DNA from: Chrysaora quinquecirrha
Lineage: Eukaryota; Cnidaria; Scyphozoa; Semaeostomeae; Pelagiidae
Reading direction: 5' to 3'
NCBI GenBank assembly: GCA_014526335.1
Contig: JACTAT010000037.1
Coordinates: 2,189,777 to 2,253,776 of the forward strand
Length of the DNA stretch: 64,000 nucleotides
In this document: positions 55,680-63,924 of the stretch, piece after piece
Layout: every line of letters begins with the position of its first letter
How positions within the stretch are numbered: position 1 is the first letter of the stretch
Notes under the pieces: model-generated
What the model was told of the DNA's origin: nothing
Seen by the model: only the letters and a program-made list of their open reading frames with translations
The model's database searches: none
Translations under genes and position numbers: made by a program

Positions 55680-55872
55680 GATTGGTTGGTTGACCGTGTT
55701 TCCAACTTACAGCGATTTGATTGGTTGAAACTCTTGTTTCCAAGGTTTCTATGAAGAAGACTAGGTCTAGTTTACAGCGATTTGATTGGTTAAAACTCTT
55801 GTTTCTAGAAAGTTCTGAAGAAGACTAGGTCTAGTTTACAGCGATTTGATTGGTTGAAAGTCTTGTTTCCAA
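55680..55872 (+). promoter_or_regulatory. Repeated CCAAT-box promoter region of the RING gene
   Basis: Three direct repeats of about 60 bp each carry GATTTGATTGGTTG (an inverted CCAAT box), at 55735, 55790 and 55850. A three-unit heat-shock-like TTCTAGAAAGTTC lies at 55804-55816. The same ATCTGATTGGTT motif occurs beside the heat-shock arrays at 58286 and 58358. Confidence 0.6.
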
Positions 55873-55981
55873 GGCTTCTTTGAAGGCTTTTAGAAACACA
55901 CAAAACCGTTGAGTTTGTTGTTTTTATTTTGCTTCAACCTACTGCGACCTGTTGTGTTTAGTTTTAAGTCTCGAAGAAAAG

Positions 55982-56899
55982 ATGATTGGAGCGAGGAGAG
56001 CAATTGTAAACATGCAGCAAATGATCAGACTGCAACCAGGAGAGACAGTATTTCAGAACAACTGCCCCATTTGCCTAACATCAGAGGTGAATGATGCTTA
56101 CTACTCGAGATGCCAGCGGTGTGAGCAGGTTTTTCATCTGGGATGCATAAACCAGTAAGTTGTTTCAAACATTCACTTAAACAAATATTTCAAACATTTG
56201 TTTATACTAATTATTTCAAGTATTTATTTATTTCTTTTTTCATTTCAGATGGCGAGTGCAAATGAATTCATGCCCTCTGTGTAGACTCATGCCATACAAT
56301 GCTGCTATACTAGAGGTAATTTGTAAAAGCATAATTTATACTCATTTTAAATACACTTATAAGACTGGAACATCTTCTCATATTATCTTTATTATTATTA
56401 GGCTGCTGCTCAAGAATCTTCAGAATCTTCAGCATCTTCAGGACCTATGGTTATTCAGCCTTCAGAATCTATGCCAGTACGACCTACAATGGTGCGTGAT
56501 GTAATGATGCAAACAGCACTTCAGGAGATAACAGATAGAGCATTCAACACTCCCGATGATGATGATGTAGATATCGGAGATTATGGACTTGTCGCTGATG
56601 ATAGTGAAGATAGTCTGGATAATTATTCTGAAGAGAGCTACGAGGCGTTAAGTCAACAGCATTATAATACACCAGAAGAAGAGGTCAATCCTTTTTTGCT
56701 GACAGGAATAAGAAGGTTTACAAACGATGGTAATGTCAATCCTTTTTTGCTGACAAGAATAACAAGGTTTGCAAACATTAGCAATGAGAACGCTAGTTTT
56801 TTAATTCGTATGATTGAATTCAAAGAAATGATGGATAGAATGTCGAGGAATCTCTCAGCACGGGTAACGTTAAGAATTGACCCATCACCAGAACGCTAA
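55982..56899 (+). CDS. RING/PHD-like zinc-finger protein, candidate ubiquitin ligase
   Basis: Three exons (55982-56154, 56249-56315 and 56402-56899) have GT-AG introns of 94 and 86 bp and consistent phases, giving about 245 residues. The ATG at 55982 is followed by an alternative in-frame ATG (MQQMIRLQP). The zinc domain reads CPICLTSEVND ... CQRCEQVFHLGC ... WRVQMNSCPLCR, a C4HC3 order closest to RING-variant fingers. The rest is acidic and has a duplicated VNPFLLTxIxRF motif. The role is inferred: such fingers usually bring an E2 enzyme to a substrate. The exon 1 start is duplicated at 51719-51752. It lies next to a Fic gene in a Polinton-like element, so it may act on host proteins. Confidence 0.75.
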
Positions 56900-56984
56900 C
56901 TGATTACATCATTTTTTAAAAAATCAGTTATAAAAGCTTAATGATTGGTTCTATTTATTCCATATTACGTCGTATTATTTTGAA

Positions 56985-57466
56985 ATGTTAAATTCAATTA
57001 ACGAGACAGAAAATGAAGTTGGTGATTTACATGATGCCTCTATCTATTTGAAAACTATTAGAGAATATACCAATCGATTAACAATTAGTATAATAAAAGA
57101 AGCGCATTCCTTTATCATATATGAAAACTATGGCGAATTTGCAAAAACCCTCGAATAACATATTTCAATGAAGAACACTTTGAATATTGTAAACCTGAAG
57201 ATATTGAGAAAGAACTTGCTAAACTCTTAGATGATAGAAGTATTCAACCTCATGAATTTCTGCGAAAGTTTTTACAAATACATCCTTTTCCGGATGGTAA
57301 TGGTAGACTGGCGAAACTCTTGTATTGTTTTCTGTCTAATAAATGTATAATATGGGAAGATCAAGAAAAGTATATAAAGGCTTTAAGAAAATCTGATAAA
57401 AGTTTACAAGAATATCTAAGTCATCTCAAATCTCTTATAAATACAATGCATGCACCTAGTAATTAA
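56985..57466 (+). pseudogene. Fic-domain protein (AMP-transferase type), one frameshift
   Basis: The frame from 56985 has an N-terminal helix (NEVGDLHDASIYLKTIREY) like class II Fic proteins. A one-base frame change near 57137 leads to the second part, which ends at 57466. The catalytic loop HPFPDGNGR lies at 57281-57307 and has every residue of the HxFx[D/E]GNGR signature. Fic enzymes transfer AMP or related groups to hydroxyl side chains of target proteins. The stop of the RING gene is 86 bp upstream, and the next start is 2 bp downstream. The break could be a real loss, a sequencing error or a programmed frameshift. Confidence 0.82.
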
Positions 57467-57468
57467 AG

Positions 57469-57762
57469 ATGGGTAAGCGTAAGAGGCAGGATAGAAAGAA
57501 ACAGCGTACAAAGCGACGACGCATAAAGAGAATTAGGGGCAAAGGTCTTTTTAAAAACCTTCAGAATTGGATTGTCAAAACAGCGATTGGCATTACACCA
57601 TTACCAGGCTTACAGCGCGAATTGAAACCGAGAATTAGGAAAAAGGGGTGGAAAAAAGATAAACCCTTACAATTTATCCCTAGAGAAGTCTGGAGAGCTG
57701 CTGGGATACCAAAGAAAACGCTGAATAAATTCGTATATGCTAAAAAATCCGATTTCAAATAA
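57469..57762 (+). CDS. Small very basic protein
   Basis: The 97-residue protein opens with an Arg/Lys-rich tract (GKRKRQDRKKQRTKRRRIKR) and has more Lys/Arg patches throughout. It probably binds DNA, like the core proteins of adenoviruses and some Polinton-like elements; this is an analogy, not a homology claim. Its TAA overlaps the next ATG by one base (TAATG). Confidence 0.65.
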   Translation: MGKRKRQDRKKQRTKRRRIKRIRGKGLFKNLQNWIVKTAIGITPLPGLQRELKPRIRKKGWKKDKPLQFIPREVWRAAGIPKKTLNKFVYAKKSDFK

Positions 57763-58178
57763 TGGCATCACTAGCAGGAACTATTATTGCTTCAATGATT
57801 ATTGATGATATGTTAAAAAATGATGGTGGACAGGAAGCAACCGAGTTGATGAGAGGTGGCTATAAAAGGAAGTCAACATTAGAAAATTCTAGAAAGATGG
57901 GGTCCGCATTAGCGCGAGCAGCAGTTAGACAAGCAATTAAGCAAGGAGGAAGAGCAGTGACTAGAAATATTAGCAAACAAGCCGTAAAGAAATTCGCATT
58001 AAAAGGAGCAAAAGCAGCTGCAAAAGGCGGTGCCATAGCTGCAACTGGTTTAGGTGTTGAGACTGGTTTAAGAAAATTAGCTGGCGGCGGTGTGAGAAGA
58101 AAGCGTGAAAGCGACTTAATGGTGGTAGGAAAACAACCAGAAAACATAGACGAAAGAAGAGAAAATTCGCTAATCTGA
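57762..58178 (+). CDS. Small Ala/Gly-rich basic protein
   Basis: The 138-residue protein begins MASLAGTIIASMIIDDML, a hydrophobic or amphipathic helix. It continues with an Ala/Lys/Gly-rich segment (ALKGAKAAAKGGAIAATGLG) that resembles membrane-active or pVI-like minor virion proteins. Its start overlaps the previous stop. A minor virion or core role is inferred from composition and position. Confidence 0.6.
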   Translation: MASLAGTIIASMIIDDMLKNDGGQEATELMRGGYKRKSTLENSRKMGSALARAAVRQAIKQGGRAVTRNISKQAVKKFALKGAKAAAKGGAIAATGLGVETGLRKLAGGGVRRKRESDLMVVGKQPENIDERRENSLI

Positions 58179-58216
58179 TTTTCAAAAATGACGTAATAAT
58201 CCAGCAATCTGAACTA

Positions 58217-58339
58217 GAACTTTCCAGAAAGTTCCATTCCAGAACTTTCCAGAATGTTCCTAAAATGACGTAATAATCCTGCAATCTGATTGGTTGGAAT
58301 TTTCCAGAACTTTCCAGAAAGTTCCACAAGATTCTAGAA
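58217..58339 (+). promoter_or_regulatory. Two heat-shock-element arrays
   Basis: Array one (58217-58260) has nine 5-bp units of GAA/TTC and array two (58297-58339) has nine with one degenerate unit. TGACGTAAT and CTGATTGG (CCAAT) motifs lie between and beside them. The set is the same as in the PolB promoter at 19730-19890. Confidence 0.88.
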
Positions 58340-58395
58340 ACGAGAAATCCTGCAATCTGATTGGTTAATAATTCGAACGTCACGTTCGATCGATC

Positions 58396-58402
58396 TATAA
58401 AA
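58396..58402 (+). promoter_or_regulatory. TATA box for the gene at 58478
   Basis: TATAAAA is followed 25-30 bp later by TCAGTTCAGTT, a double initiator-like motif (58421-58431), then the ATG at 58478. Confidence 0.75.
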
Positions 58403-58477
58403 CCGATGCGTAAAATCAAATCAGTTCAGTTGTAACAAGTCGTCAGAGAGTGTGGAGCTTAAAAAATCACAAGAGTC

Positions 58478-59458
58478 ATGGCTGCAATTTATGAAGTTAG
58501 AGATGAAGAGGGCCTAATCAAGTCATCATTTGCTGTCCAACCCGGTTCTAACAAATGGTTGTTAGTGGTGAAAGATACAATTAAAGATGGATTAGCTGTT
58601 AAATCAATGGGTATTTCTCATGCAGCACTGTCTCGTCTCTTGGAAATAGTTGATGAAAACATAAACGATCAATTACAGTTCCTCGGAGAAGATGCTGAAA
58701 GTCTGTTTGAGAAGAACAAAGGACACATTCAATCAAAGCAGTACTTTGGCAGGATCACACAGTTTCTAACACTATACACTGAAGTTTTGAGTAAAGAAGA
58801 AGCGTATGAGGATAAGCTGGAAATCTATCTGCAGAAAAATGGTGATTTCCCTCTACGACTCTGTCTTGGAATCCGAAGATGGAAGAATGAGAAGCCATCA
58901 AAGACGGGAATAAATCTGAAAGAAGAAATGCTGAAAGCATTATATGGAAAGGTTGCTGATCTGAAAATGCTTCCACAACCATCCCGGAAAAGACCAGCGA
59001 GTGATGATGATGAACAGATTCAAAAGAAGAAAAAGAAACAAGAAGAAGATTCGGCAAAGATTGATGTTCAAGTACAAGAAGCATATGCTGAAATTCTTCT
59101 GAAATATATTTTCAACAAAGCAAAAGAGTATTGTGAAAAGTGTGCAACTACAGAGATGTGGACAAAACAAATTGATGCTGCTGATCATAAGCAAGATTGT
59201 ATGGTACATAATGCTTTTAGATTTCTATCATTTCACATTAGCTATGTCAACTCCGACATGCTGGCTGAAGGGAAAGAATCGTTTAAGAAATCAATGTTTG
59301 ATGAGCTAAAGAAGAAGAATGGTCGACTTAACCATAGAACCAAGATTCGAGTTGAAAATCTGCATGATGAATTATCTCATCCAAGTCTCTTCACATCGAT
59401 GTATCTGCTGCAAATATTGAGCAGAATAATAAACAATTTAATCATGGCATTTGCCTAG
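58478..59458 (+). CDS. Unknown 326-residue protein under heat-shock control
   Basis: The frame is open and starts MAAIYEVRDEEGLIKSS. The N-terminal 190 residues may form a mixed alpha/beta domain (VQPGSNKWLLVVKDTIKDGL). A Lys/Glu/Asp-rich linker follows (KRPASDDDEQIQKKKKKQ), with a possible nuclear-localisation signal, and then a helical domain with Cys/His pairs (YCEKCATTEMW, HKQDCMVHNAF). No family is recognised. Its own promoter sets it apart from the cluster downstream, so it may be an early or regulatory protein of the element. Confidence 0.7.
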   Translation: MAAIYEVRDEEGLIKSSFAVQPGSNKWLLVVKDTIKDGLAVKSMGISHAALSRLLEIVDENINDQLQFLGEDAESLFEKNKGHIQSKQYFGRITQFLTLYTEVLSKEEAYEDKLEIYLQKNGDFPLRLCLGIRRWKNEKPSKTGINLKEEMLKALYGKVADLKMLPQPSRKRPASDDDEQIQKKKKKQEEDSAKIDVQVQEAYAEILLKYIFNKAKEYCEKCATTEMWTKQIDAADHKQDCMVHNAFRFLSFHISYVNSDMLAEGKESFKKSMFDELKKKNGRLNHRTKIRVENLHDELSHPSLFTSMYLLQILSRIINNLIMAFA

Positions 59459-59590
59459 ACTGAACGTTGTTATACAGTTGTTATTCATGAGATGTTTTAA
59501 ATTAGTGAACATTAGTTTGATGTTATAGATATTAGTTCAATGTTGTAGCTAGATGTAAAGAATTTGTTATAAATAGATGTTGTCTGTTGT

Positions 59591-60290
59591 ATGAGATGTT
59601 TAAAGTTTGCTATAAATATGAGTTATGATTTGAGATTTAAAGCACCTTTTTCTTTGATTTTATCTGGAGTAAGCGGAAGCGGTAAAACGACTTGGGTAGA
59701 AAATCTGCTGAAAAATTATAACAATATAATTGATAATGGCAGACAATATCCCAATCTTATGTGGATCTCGGGAACAAATCAACCGGAATTGTTTGAGCGC
59801 GTTAAAAAAGTTTTAACGGAATTGTAGATTTATTACTGAGCTACCTGAAAACTTGTACGAAGAAATCGAAAGATCGAACAAAAGATTAACTATTGTTGTC
59901 GATGATTTAATGCATGAAATTGCCAACTTTAAAGATTTGGGAAAATTGTTCACAAAAGGAAGATCTCATCTAAACATCAATGTAATTGTTATGATGCAAA
60001 ACCCTTTTCCAAGAGGAACAGAAATGAGAAATTTAGCTCTAAATACTCAGTATCAAGTTCTTTTCAAGAATCCTCGTGATAGAAGTCAAATTAGATTTCT
60101 TGCACGACAAATTATGCCCTCATCTCCAAAAACATTCCTTGACATTTACAATGATGCAACAGCAAGAATGTACGGCTACTTACTTTGTGATTTCACACAA
60201 TCGATTGGAGAAGATATGAGATTTCGCACTAATATTTTCCCTAATGAAGCTCCTTTAGTGGTGTACAAGTCTAGAAAAGGTTATAAATAG
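59591..60290 (+). pseudogene. Packaging ATPase (FtsK/HerA type), one frameshift
   Basis: The frame may start at 59591 or at the better-fitting ATG at 59618 (MSYDLRFKAPFSLILSG). Walker A is GVSGSGKTTW near 59670. A stop at 59825 with a frame change separates it from the second part, which begins ITELPENLYEE and has Walker B LTIVVDDLM near 59900, then a sensor-like motif NINVIVMMQNPF. It ends at 60290. The A32-like ATPase pumps the genome into capsids. As for the Fic gene, the single lesion may be a true mutation or an assembly error. Confidence 0.82.
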
Positions 60291-60318
60291 AGATCAGCAA
60301 TTCTATAGGACAGGAAAA

Positions 60319-60489
60319 ATGGATTCTTTTGAAAAGATAGTCATGGAGCCAAGCAAATCTGATGATGAACCAGTGAAGAAAAAGCCTAAAAAGGTTATAA
60401 ATAAAGGAAGAAAGTGCAAGAAAAGAAAGCGACGAAGAAAAAAGTGTACAAATGTTAAATTGTTAGAACTGTTAATTGATTTATTATGA
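60319..60489 (+). CDS. Very small basic protein
   Basis: A 56-residue frame with an acidic start (MDSFEKIVMEPSKSDDEPVKK) and a run of Lys/Arg (KGRKCKKRKRRRKKC) precedes integrase. Its TGA at 60487-60489 overlaps the integrase ATG at 60486 (ATGA). It probably binds nucleic acid. No homolog is recognised. Confidence 0.6.
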   Translation: MDSFEKIVMEPSKSDDEPVKKKPKKVINKGRKCKKRKRRRKKCTNVKLLELLIDLL

Positions 60490-61541
60490 GTTTAGAAAAG
60501 TTATATTCTGATCCTTCTGTTCCGGGTTCTCTCGGGGGTTTGGATAAAGCGTATAGGGAATTTAAAAAAGTAATTCCTAATTTGAAAAGGAAAGATGTTG
60601 AAGAATGGAGTAAAACTAGTCTTGCCTATTCGCTGCATAAACCAAGTAGGAAGAACTTTAAACGGGAGCGGATACTAACCAATAACATTGATTATTTGTG
60701 GGAATGTGATCTTGTTGATATGACGCATTTGAAAAAAGAAAACGACAACATTACATTCCTCTTGTGCTGTATTGATACTTTTAGCAAGTATGCGTGGGTA
60801 AAGCCTCTAAAAAGAAAAACTGCAAAAGAAATTGTCAATGCGTTTAAAGAAATTTTATCCGAAAGAAAACCTAAAAAGGTACGATCCGACAAAGGCAGCG
60901 AGTTTATAAACAAAGAATTCCAAGCTTTGTTGAAGAAAAACGATATTGGATTTTACACTGCAAATAATGAAGTAAAGGCAGCAATTGTTGAACGCTTTAA
61001 CAGAACATTAAAAGGACGAATGTATAGATACTTTACAGCACAAAATACGTTGAGATACATTGATAATTTGCAAGATTTTGTCAACTCATACAATAATACA
61101 TATCACAGATCTATTGGTATGAGACCTTCTGAAGTCAACCAAGACAATGTCGACACTGTTCGAAAAAGATTGTTTAAAAAAGAAACCAGAAAAAATAAAA
61201 AGCTTTTCAAAACTGGAGATTATGTAAGATTGAGTTTGAAGAAGAGAATGTTTAAGAAAGGTTACTTGCAAAATTATACTGAAGAAATATTCAAGATCAG
61301 TAAAGTCTTTAAAGAAAGATATCCAGTAATGTATGAAATTGAAGATCTACAAGGTGAAAAGATAGTTGATCGTTTCTATAAAGAAGAGCTACAACGTGTG
61401 TATCTTCCAAAAACATTTGTTGTCGAGCAAGTGTTGAAAACTAAGAAGAAGAGGGGCAAAAACTTCTATTTAATCAGATGGAGAGGCTATCCTCCCCAAT
61501 TTGATGAGTGGGTTGCTGAAAGTCAATTGGAGACAATATGA
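60486..61541 (+). CDS. Integrase with C-terminal chromodomain
   Basis: The 351-residue protein has the retroviral-type DDE core: Asp in WECDLVDM near residue 75, Asp in VRSDKGSEF and Glu in AAIVERFNRT, the last two about 33 apart. An SH3-like segment (KLFKTGDYVRLSLKKRMFKKGY) follows. The end is a chromodomain (FVVEQVLKTKKKRGKNFYLIRWRGYP...FDEWV), which may steer insertion to marked chromatin. It is the hallmark Polinton integrase. Its start and stop overlap the neighbours by ATGA, and the frame is intact. Confidence 0.93.
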   Translation: MSLEKLYSDPSVPGSLGGLDKAYREFKKVIPNLKRKDVEEWSKTSLAYSLHKPSRKNFKRERILTNNIDYLWECDLVDMTHLKKENDNITFLLCCIDTFSKYAWVKPLKRKTAKEIVNAFKEILSERKPKKVRSDKGSEFINKEFQALLKKNDIGFYTANNEVKAAIVERFNRTLKGRMYRYFTAQNTLRYIDNLQDFVNSYNNTYHRSIGMRPSEVNQDNVDTVRKRLFKKETRKNKKLFKTGDYVRLSLKKRMFKKGYLQNYTEEIFKISKVFKERYPVMYEIEDLQGEKIVDRFYKEELQRVYLPKTFVVEQVLKTKKKRGKNFYLIRWRGYPPQFDEWVAESQLETI

Positions 61542-62572
61542 TTGATGAAGAATTTGACTTGGTTCTTCCTTCGGGATTTGCTACCGATAGAATGAAATTA
61601 GTAGATTTCACAGTTGATTTACCTCACGTATTTCAATTAAACAATAAGAGAAAGTGGGAAATGGCATTGTTACAAATGACGTTGCCAGATAGAGGAGAAA
61701 AATCACTACAAGATCAATATTGGTTTTCAATAGCAAATGAGTATGTAACAGTCACAGATGAAGAGGGAAAATTGATTGATTGGGGTATAAATGATTTTTT
61801 TAATGAAAAAATCTATCTTGATAAAGAAATTATTGAAACACGCGATAATACTCTCATGTATTATGAATTCAAAAGGCTTTTCAATGACAGGGTATTGAAT
61901 TTCCCAGAGTTTGGTTATCAGTTGAAAAACATGTTATCAGTATCATTGATTGGTGGAAAGATACAGTTTGAGATGAAAGATGATTTGAAATCATTGGGAT
62001 ATTCAACATATCACGGTAAAACGATGAAATTTACCAGCGCACTTCTCATGAAATTTTCAAGACCTTTGGCACATTTCCTTGGTTTGGAAGATCAAATGAA
62101 TAACACATTGCCAAATGGTTCAACATTAACATACTTTGAATACAAGACTTCTGACAGCATACAACCTCACCAGGCTATGTATCTGATTGTATATAAGAAG
62201 AAGGCAGATGGCGATCCGTTAACTGGAGGAAAGATCAACTGTTTGAGTAGAATAAAGGATGGTGTTCATTTAAATGAACATACATCTATAAATATAGAAT
62301 GCAATCTATTGGAAAGTAACTATCTTGGTGGTATTGAGAAAAGGCGAGTTTTGAGAAAACTAACATTTTACGATACAGATCTCGATACATATGTTAGATA
62401 TTATGCTCCAAAGAATATAATTTTCACACCATTGGAGAGGTTGCAGTTTCAACAAATTCCAATACGATTGGTAGATGATGAAAGGAATCTTATAAAATTA
62501 ACATCTCTCTATTCCGCAAAGCAATATATTGGAGAAACATCACTAACAGTTAGAATAAGACCCGTAATATGA
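61538..62572 (+). CDS. Polinton-like structural-region protein 1
   Basis: The 344-residue frame begins at the ATGA overlap with integrase. The motif LNNKRKWEMALLQMTLPD is the pattern [KR]-x-WE-x-AL-x(2)-[MI] shared with the gene at 62923. Such proteins are frequent in animal Polintons and have been hard to annotate. A role in the virion or its assembly is likely because of position among integrase, ATPase and minor-capsid-type ORFs. No catalytic motif is seen. Confidence 0.6.
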   Translation: MIDEEFDLVLPSGFATDRMKLVDFTVDLPHVFQLNNKRKWEMALLQMTLPDRGEKSLQDQYWFSIANEYVTVTDEEGKLIDWGINDFFNEKIYLDKEIIETRDNTLMYYEFKRLFNDRVLNFPEFGYQLKNMLSVSLIGGKIQFEMKDDLKSLGYSTYHGKTMKFTSALLMKFSRPLAHFLGLEDQMNNTLPNGSTLTYFEYKTSDSIQPHQAMYLIVYKKKADGDPLTGGKINCLSRIKDGVHLNEHTSINIECNLLESNYLGGIEKRRVLRKLTFYDTDLDTYVRYYAPKNIIFTPLERLQFQQIPIRLVDDERNLIKLTSLYSAKQYIGETSLTVRIRPVI

Positions 62573-62930
62573 ATGTAACTTTAAATAATAGACATGTAAA
62601 TTTTGTTAATCCACTTCCAGTGGATACAAGTTGGAAATGTAGCATGATTGCTTGTACGCTATATCGAAAAGAAAAAGATGAGAATGAAAAGTGTTTGCTG
62701 TTTGTTGTGATTTCATTATAAGTAAGGATGCTGTTCCTCTCTTGGGTCTAGTTATTGATGATTCGCAATCGATTCACAGATCAACTATAAATCCTGCATC
62801 GTATAGAGTAACAAGATCTCATATAAAATCATTTGATATTAAAATCATCAACTGGGAAACGTTGGAAGATATATCGGATAAATTTGAAGACAATTGTCAG
62901 ATTGATTTGTTTTTCAGCAAAGATGATTAA
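62569..62930 (+). pseudogene. Small structural-region ORF, frameshifted
   Basis: The frame opens at 62569 (overlapping the previous TGA as ATGA), reads MNVTLNNRHVNFVNPLPVD, and is cut by a frame change near 62690. It continues to the TAA at 62930 in the next frame. The second part ends INWETLEDISDKFEDN, acidic. Its end overlaps the next ATG at 62923. Function unknown. Confidence 0.55.
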
Positions 62931-63924
62931 TGACTTTTATCTTACATGTACCAACGATTCGGATTCAGCAATAAAACTTAAAGAACAATTACATTTACAT
63001 GGAAAATGGGAGGTGGCATTGGTGGAAATGGTCTATGAACTGAGCGATAGATTTATATTTAATCCCGCAGAATTCAAATATGGGAAATATGAACCCTGGC
63101 GAATGATGGGATTTTTCCAAATTGGTACCGACAAGGTTGGTTTTGAAGATTTGAACGTGAGATTGGTAATATCTGATGAATATACAAAGAAATGGAATCA
63201 GGCAGCTGATAAGCGGGAGTATTATGTACGTCTTAGTCACCTTATTGGTGAAATCTCAGAGGGAGATGACGTTCACAAATTAACAATGAGAGAAATTGTT
63301 TCAATTATGAATGAAGACATTCGCGCAAGAGGGAAGAATAAAAGAATATGTAAAAGAATTAGGTTTGCCTTACGAAGACCTGCCACAGTTTTCAATTGTA
63401 GATTCAAAATCAAGATAACCTTTCCAAAGTACGTTAAAAGAGTTGCATTGGGAAAAGATTTGTGCAAATTGTTTGGTTTCGTTGAAGCTACAGAAGAATA
63501 TAATAAGAACATGAATAATGTTTATTACAGAGATGTGAGATGGACACCATGTCCATTTACTGGAACTTTTCTAGACAAACCATTAACAGATTATGTATTC
63601 AACGCCATCGAAAGAACGACTGATGTGGTGGGTGATGAACATTTCCAAGTCAATGCAGAAGGGAAGAATATGTTTATATATTGCTCGTTGTTAGACTATC
63701 GTGTAGTTGGAAAAATTAGCACGCCACTGCTACGCTTCATTCCGTTGAAAATTAACAAGCACGTTGTAAATTTTGTGGAATTTGAAAATTTGTTCTATTA
63801 TCCATTATTGTACAACGATATCAACGAATTTACTATAAAAGTCTACAACGAGTTGGGAAAAGAGATACAATTCTACAAAACAAAGACAACATTCTTGCTA
63901 CACTTTAGAAGAAAACATGTATGA
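62923..63924 (+). CDS. Polinton-like structural-region protein 2
   Basis: The ATG at 62923 (MINDFYLTCTNDSDSAIKL) is chosen because it overlaps the previous stop and starts the conserved part; upstream in-frame codons lie inside the previous gene. The 333-residue protein has LHGKWEVALVEMVYELSD, the motif also seen at 61538. The two are probably diverged paralogs. Beta-rich sequence (KINKHVVNFVEFENLFYY) is consistent with a capsid or fibre-like role, which is inferred. The stop overlaps the next start. Confidence 0.62.
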   Translation: MINDFYLTCTNDSDSAIKLKEQLHLHGKWEVALVEMVYELSDRFIFNPAEFKYGKYEPWRMMGFFQIGTDKVGFEDLNVRLVISDEYTKKWNQAADKREYYVRLSHLIGEISEGDDVHKLTMREIVSIMNEDIRARGKNKRICKRIRFALRRPATVFNCRFKIKITFPKYVKRVALGKDLCKLFGFVEATEEYNKNMNNVYYRDVRWTPCPFTGTFLDKPLTDYVFNAIERTTDVVGDEHFQVNAEGKNMFIYCSLLDYRVVGKISTPLLRFIPLKINKHVVNFVEFENLFYYPLLYNDINEFTIKVYNELGKEIQFYKTKTTFLLHFRRKHV

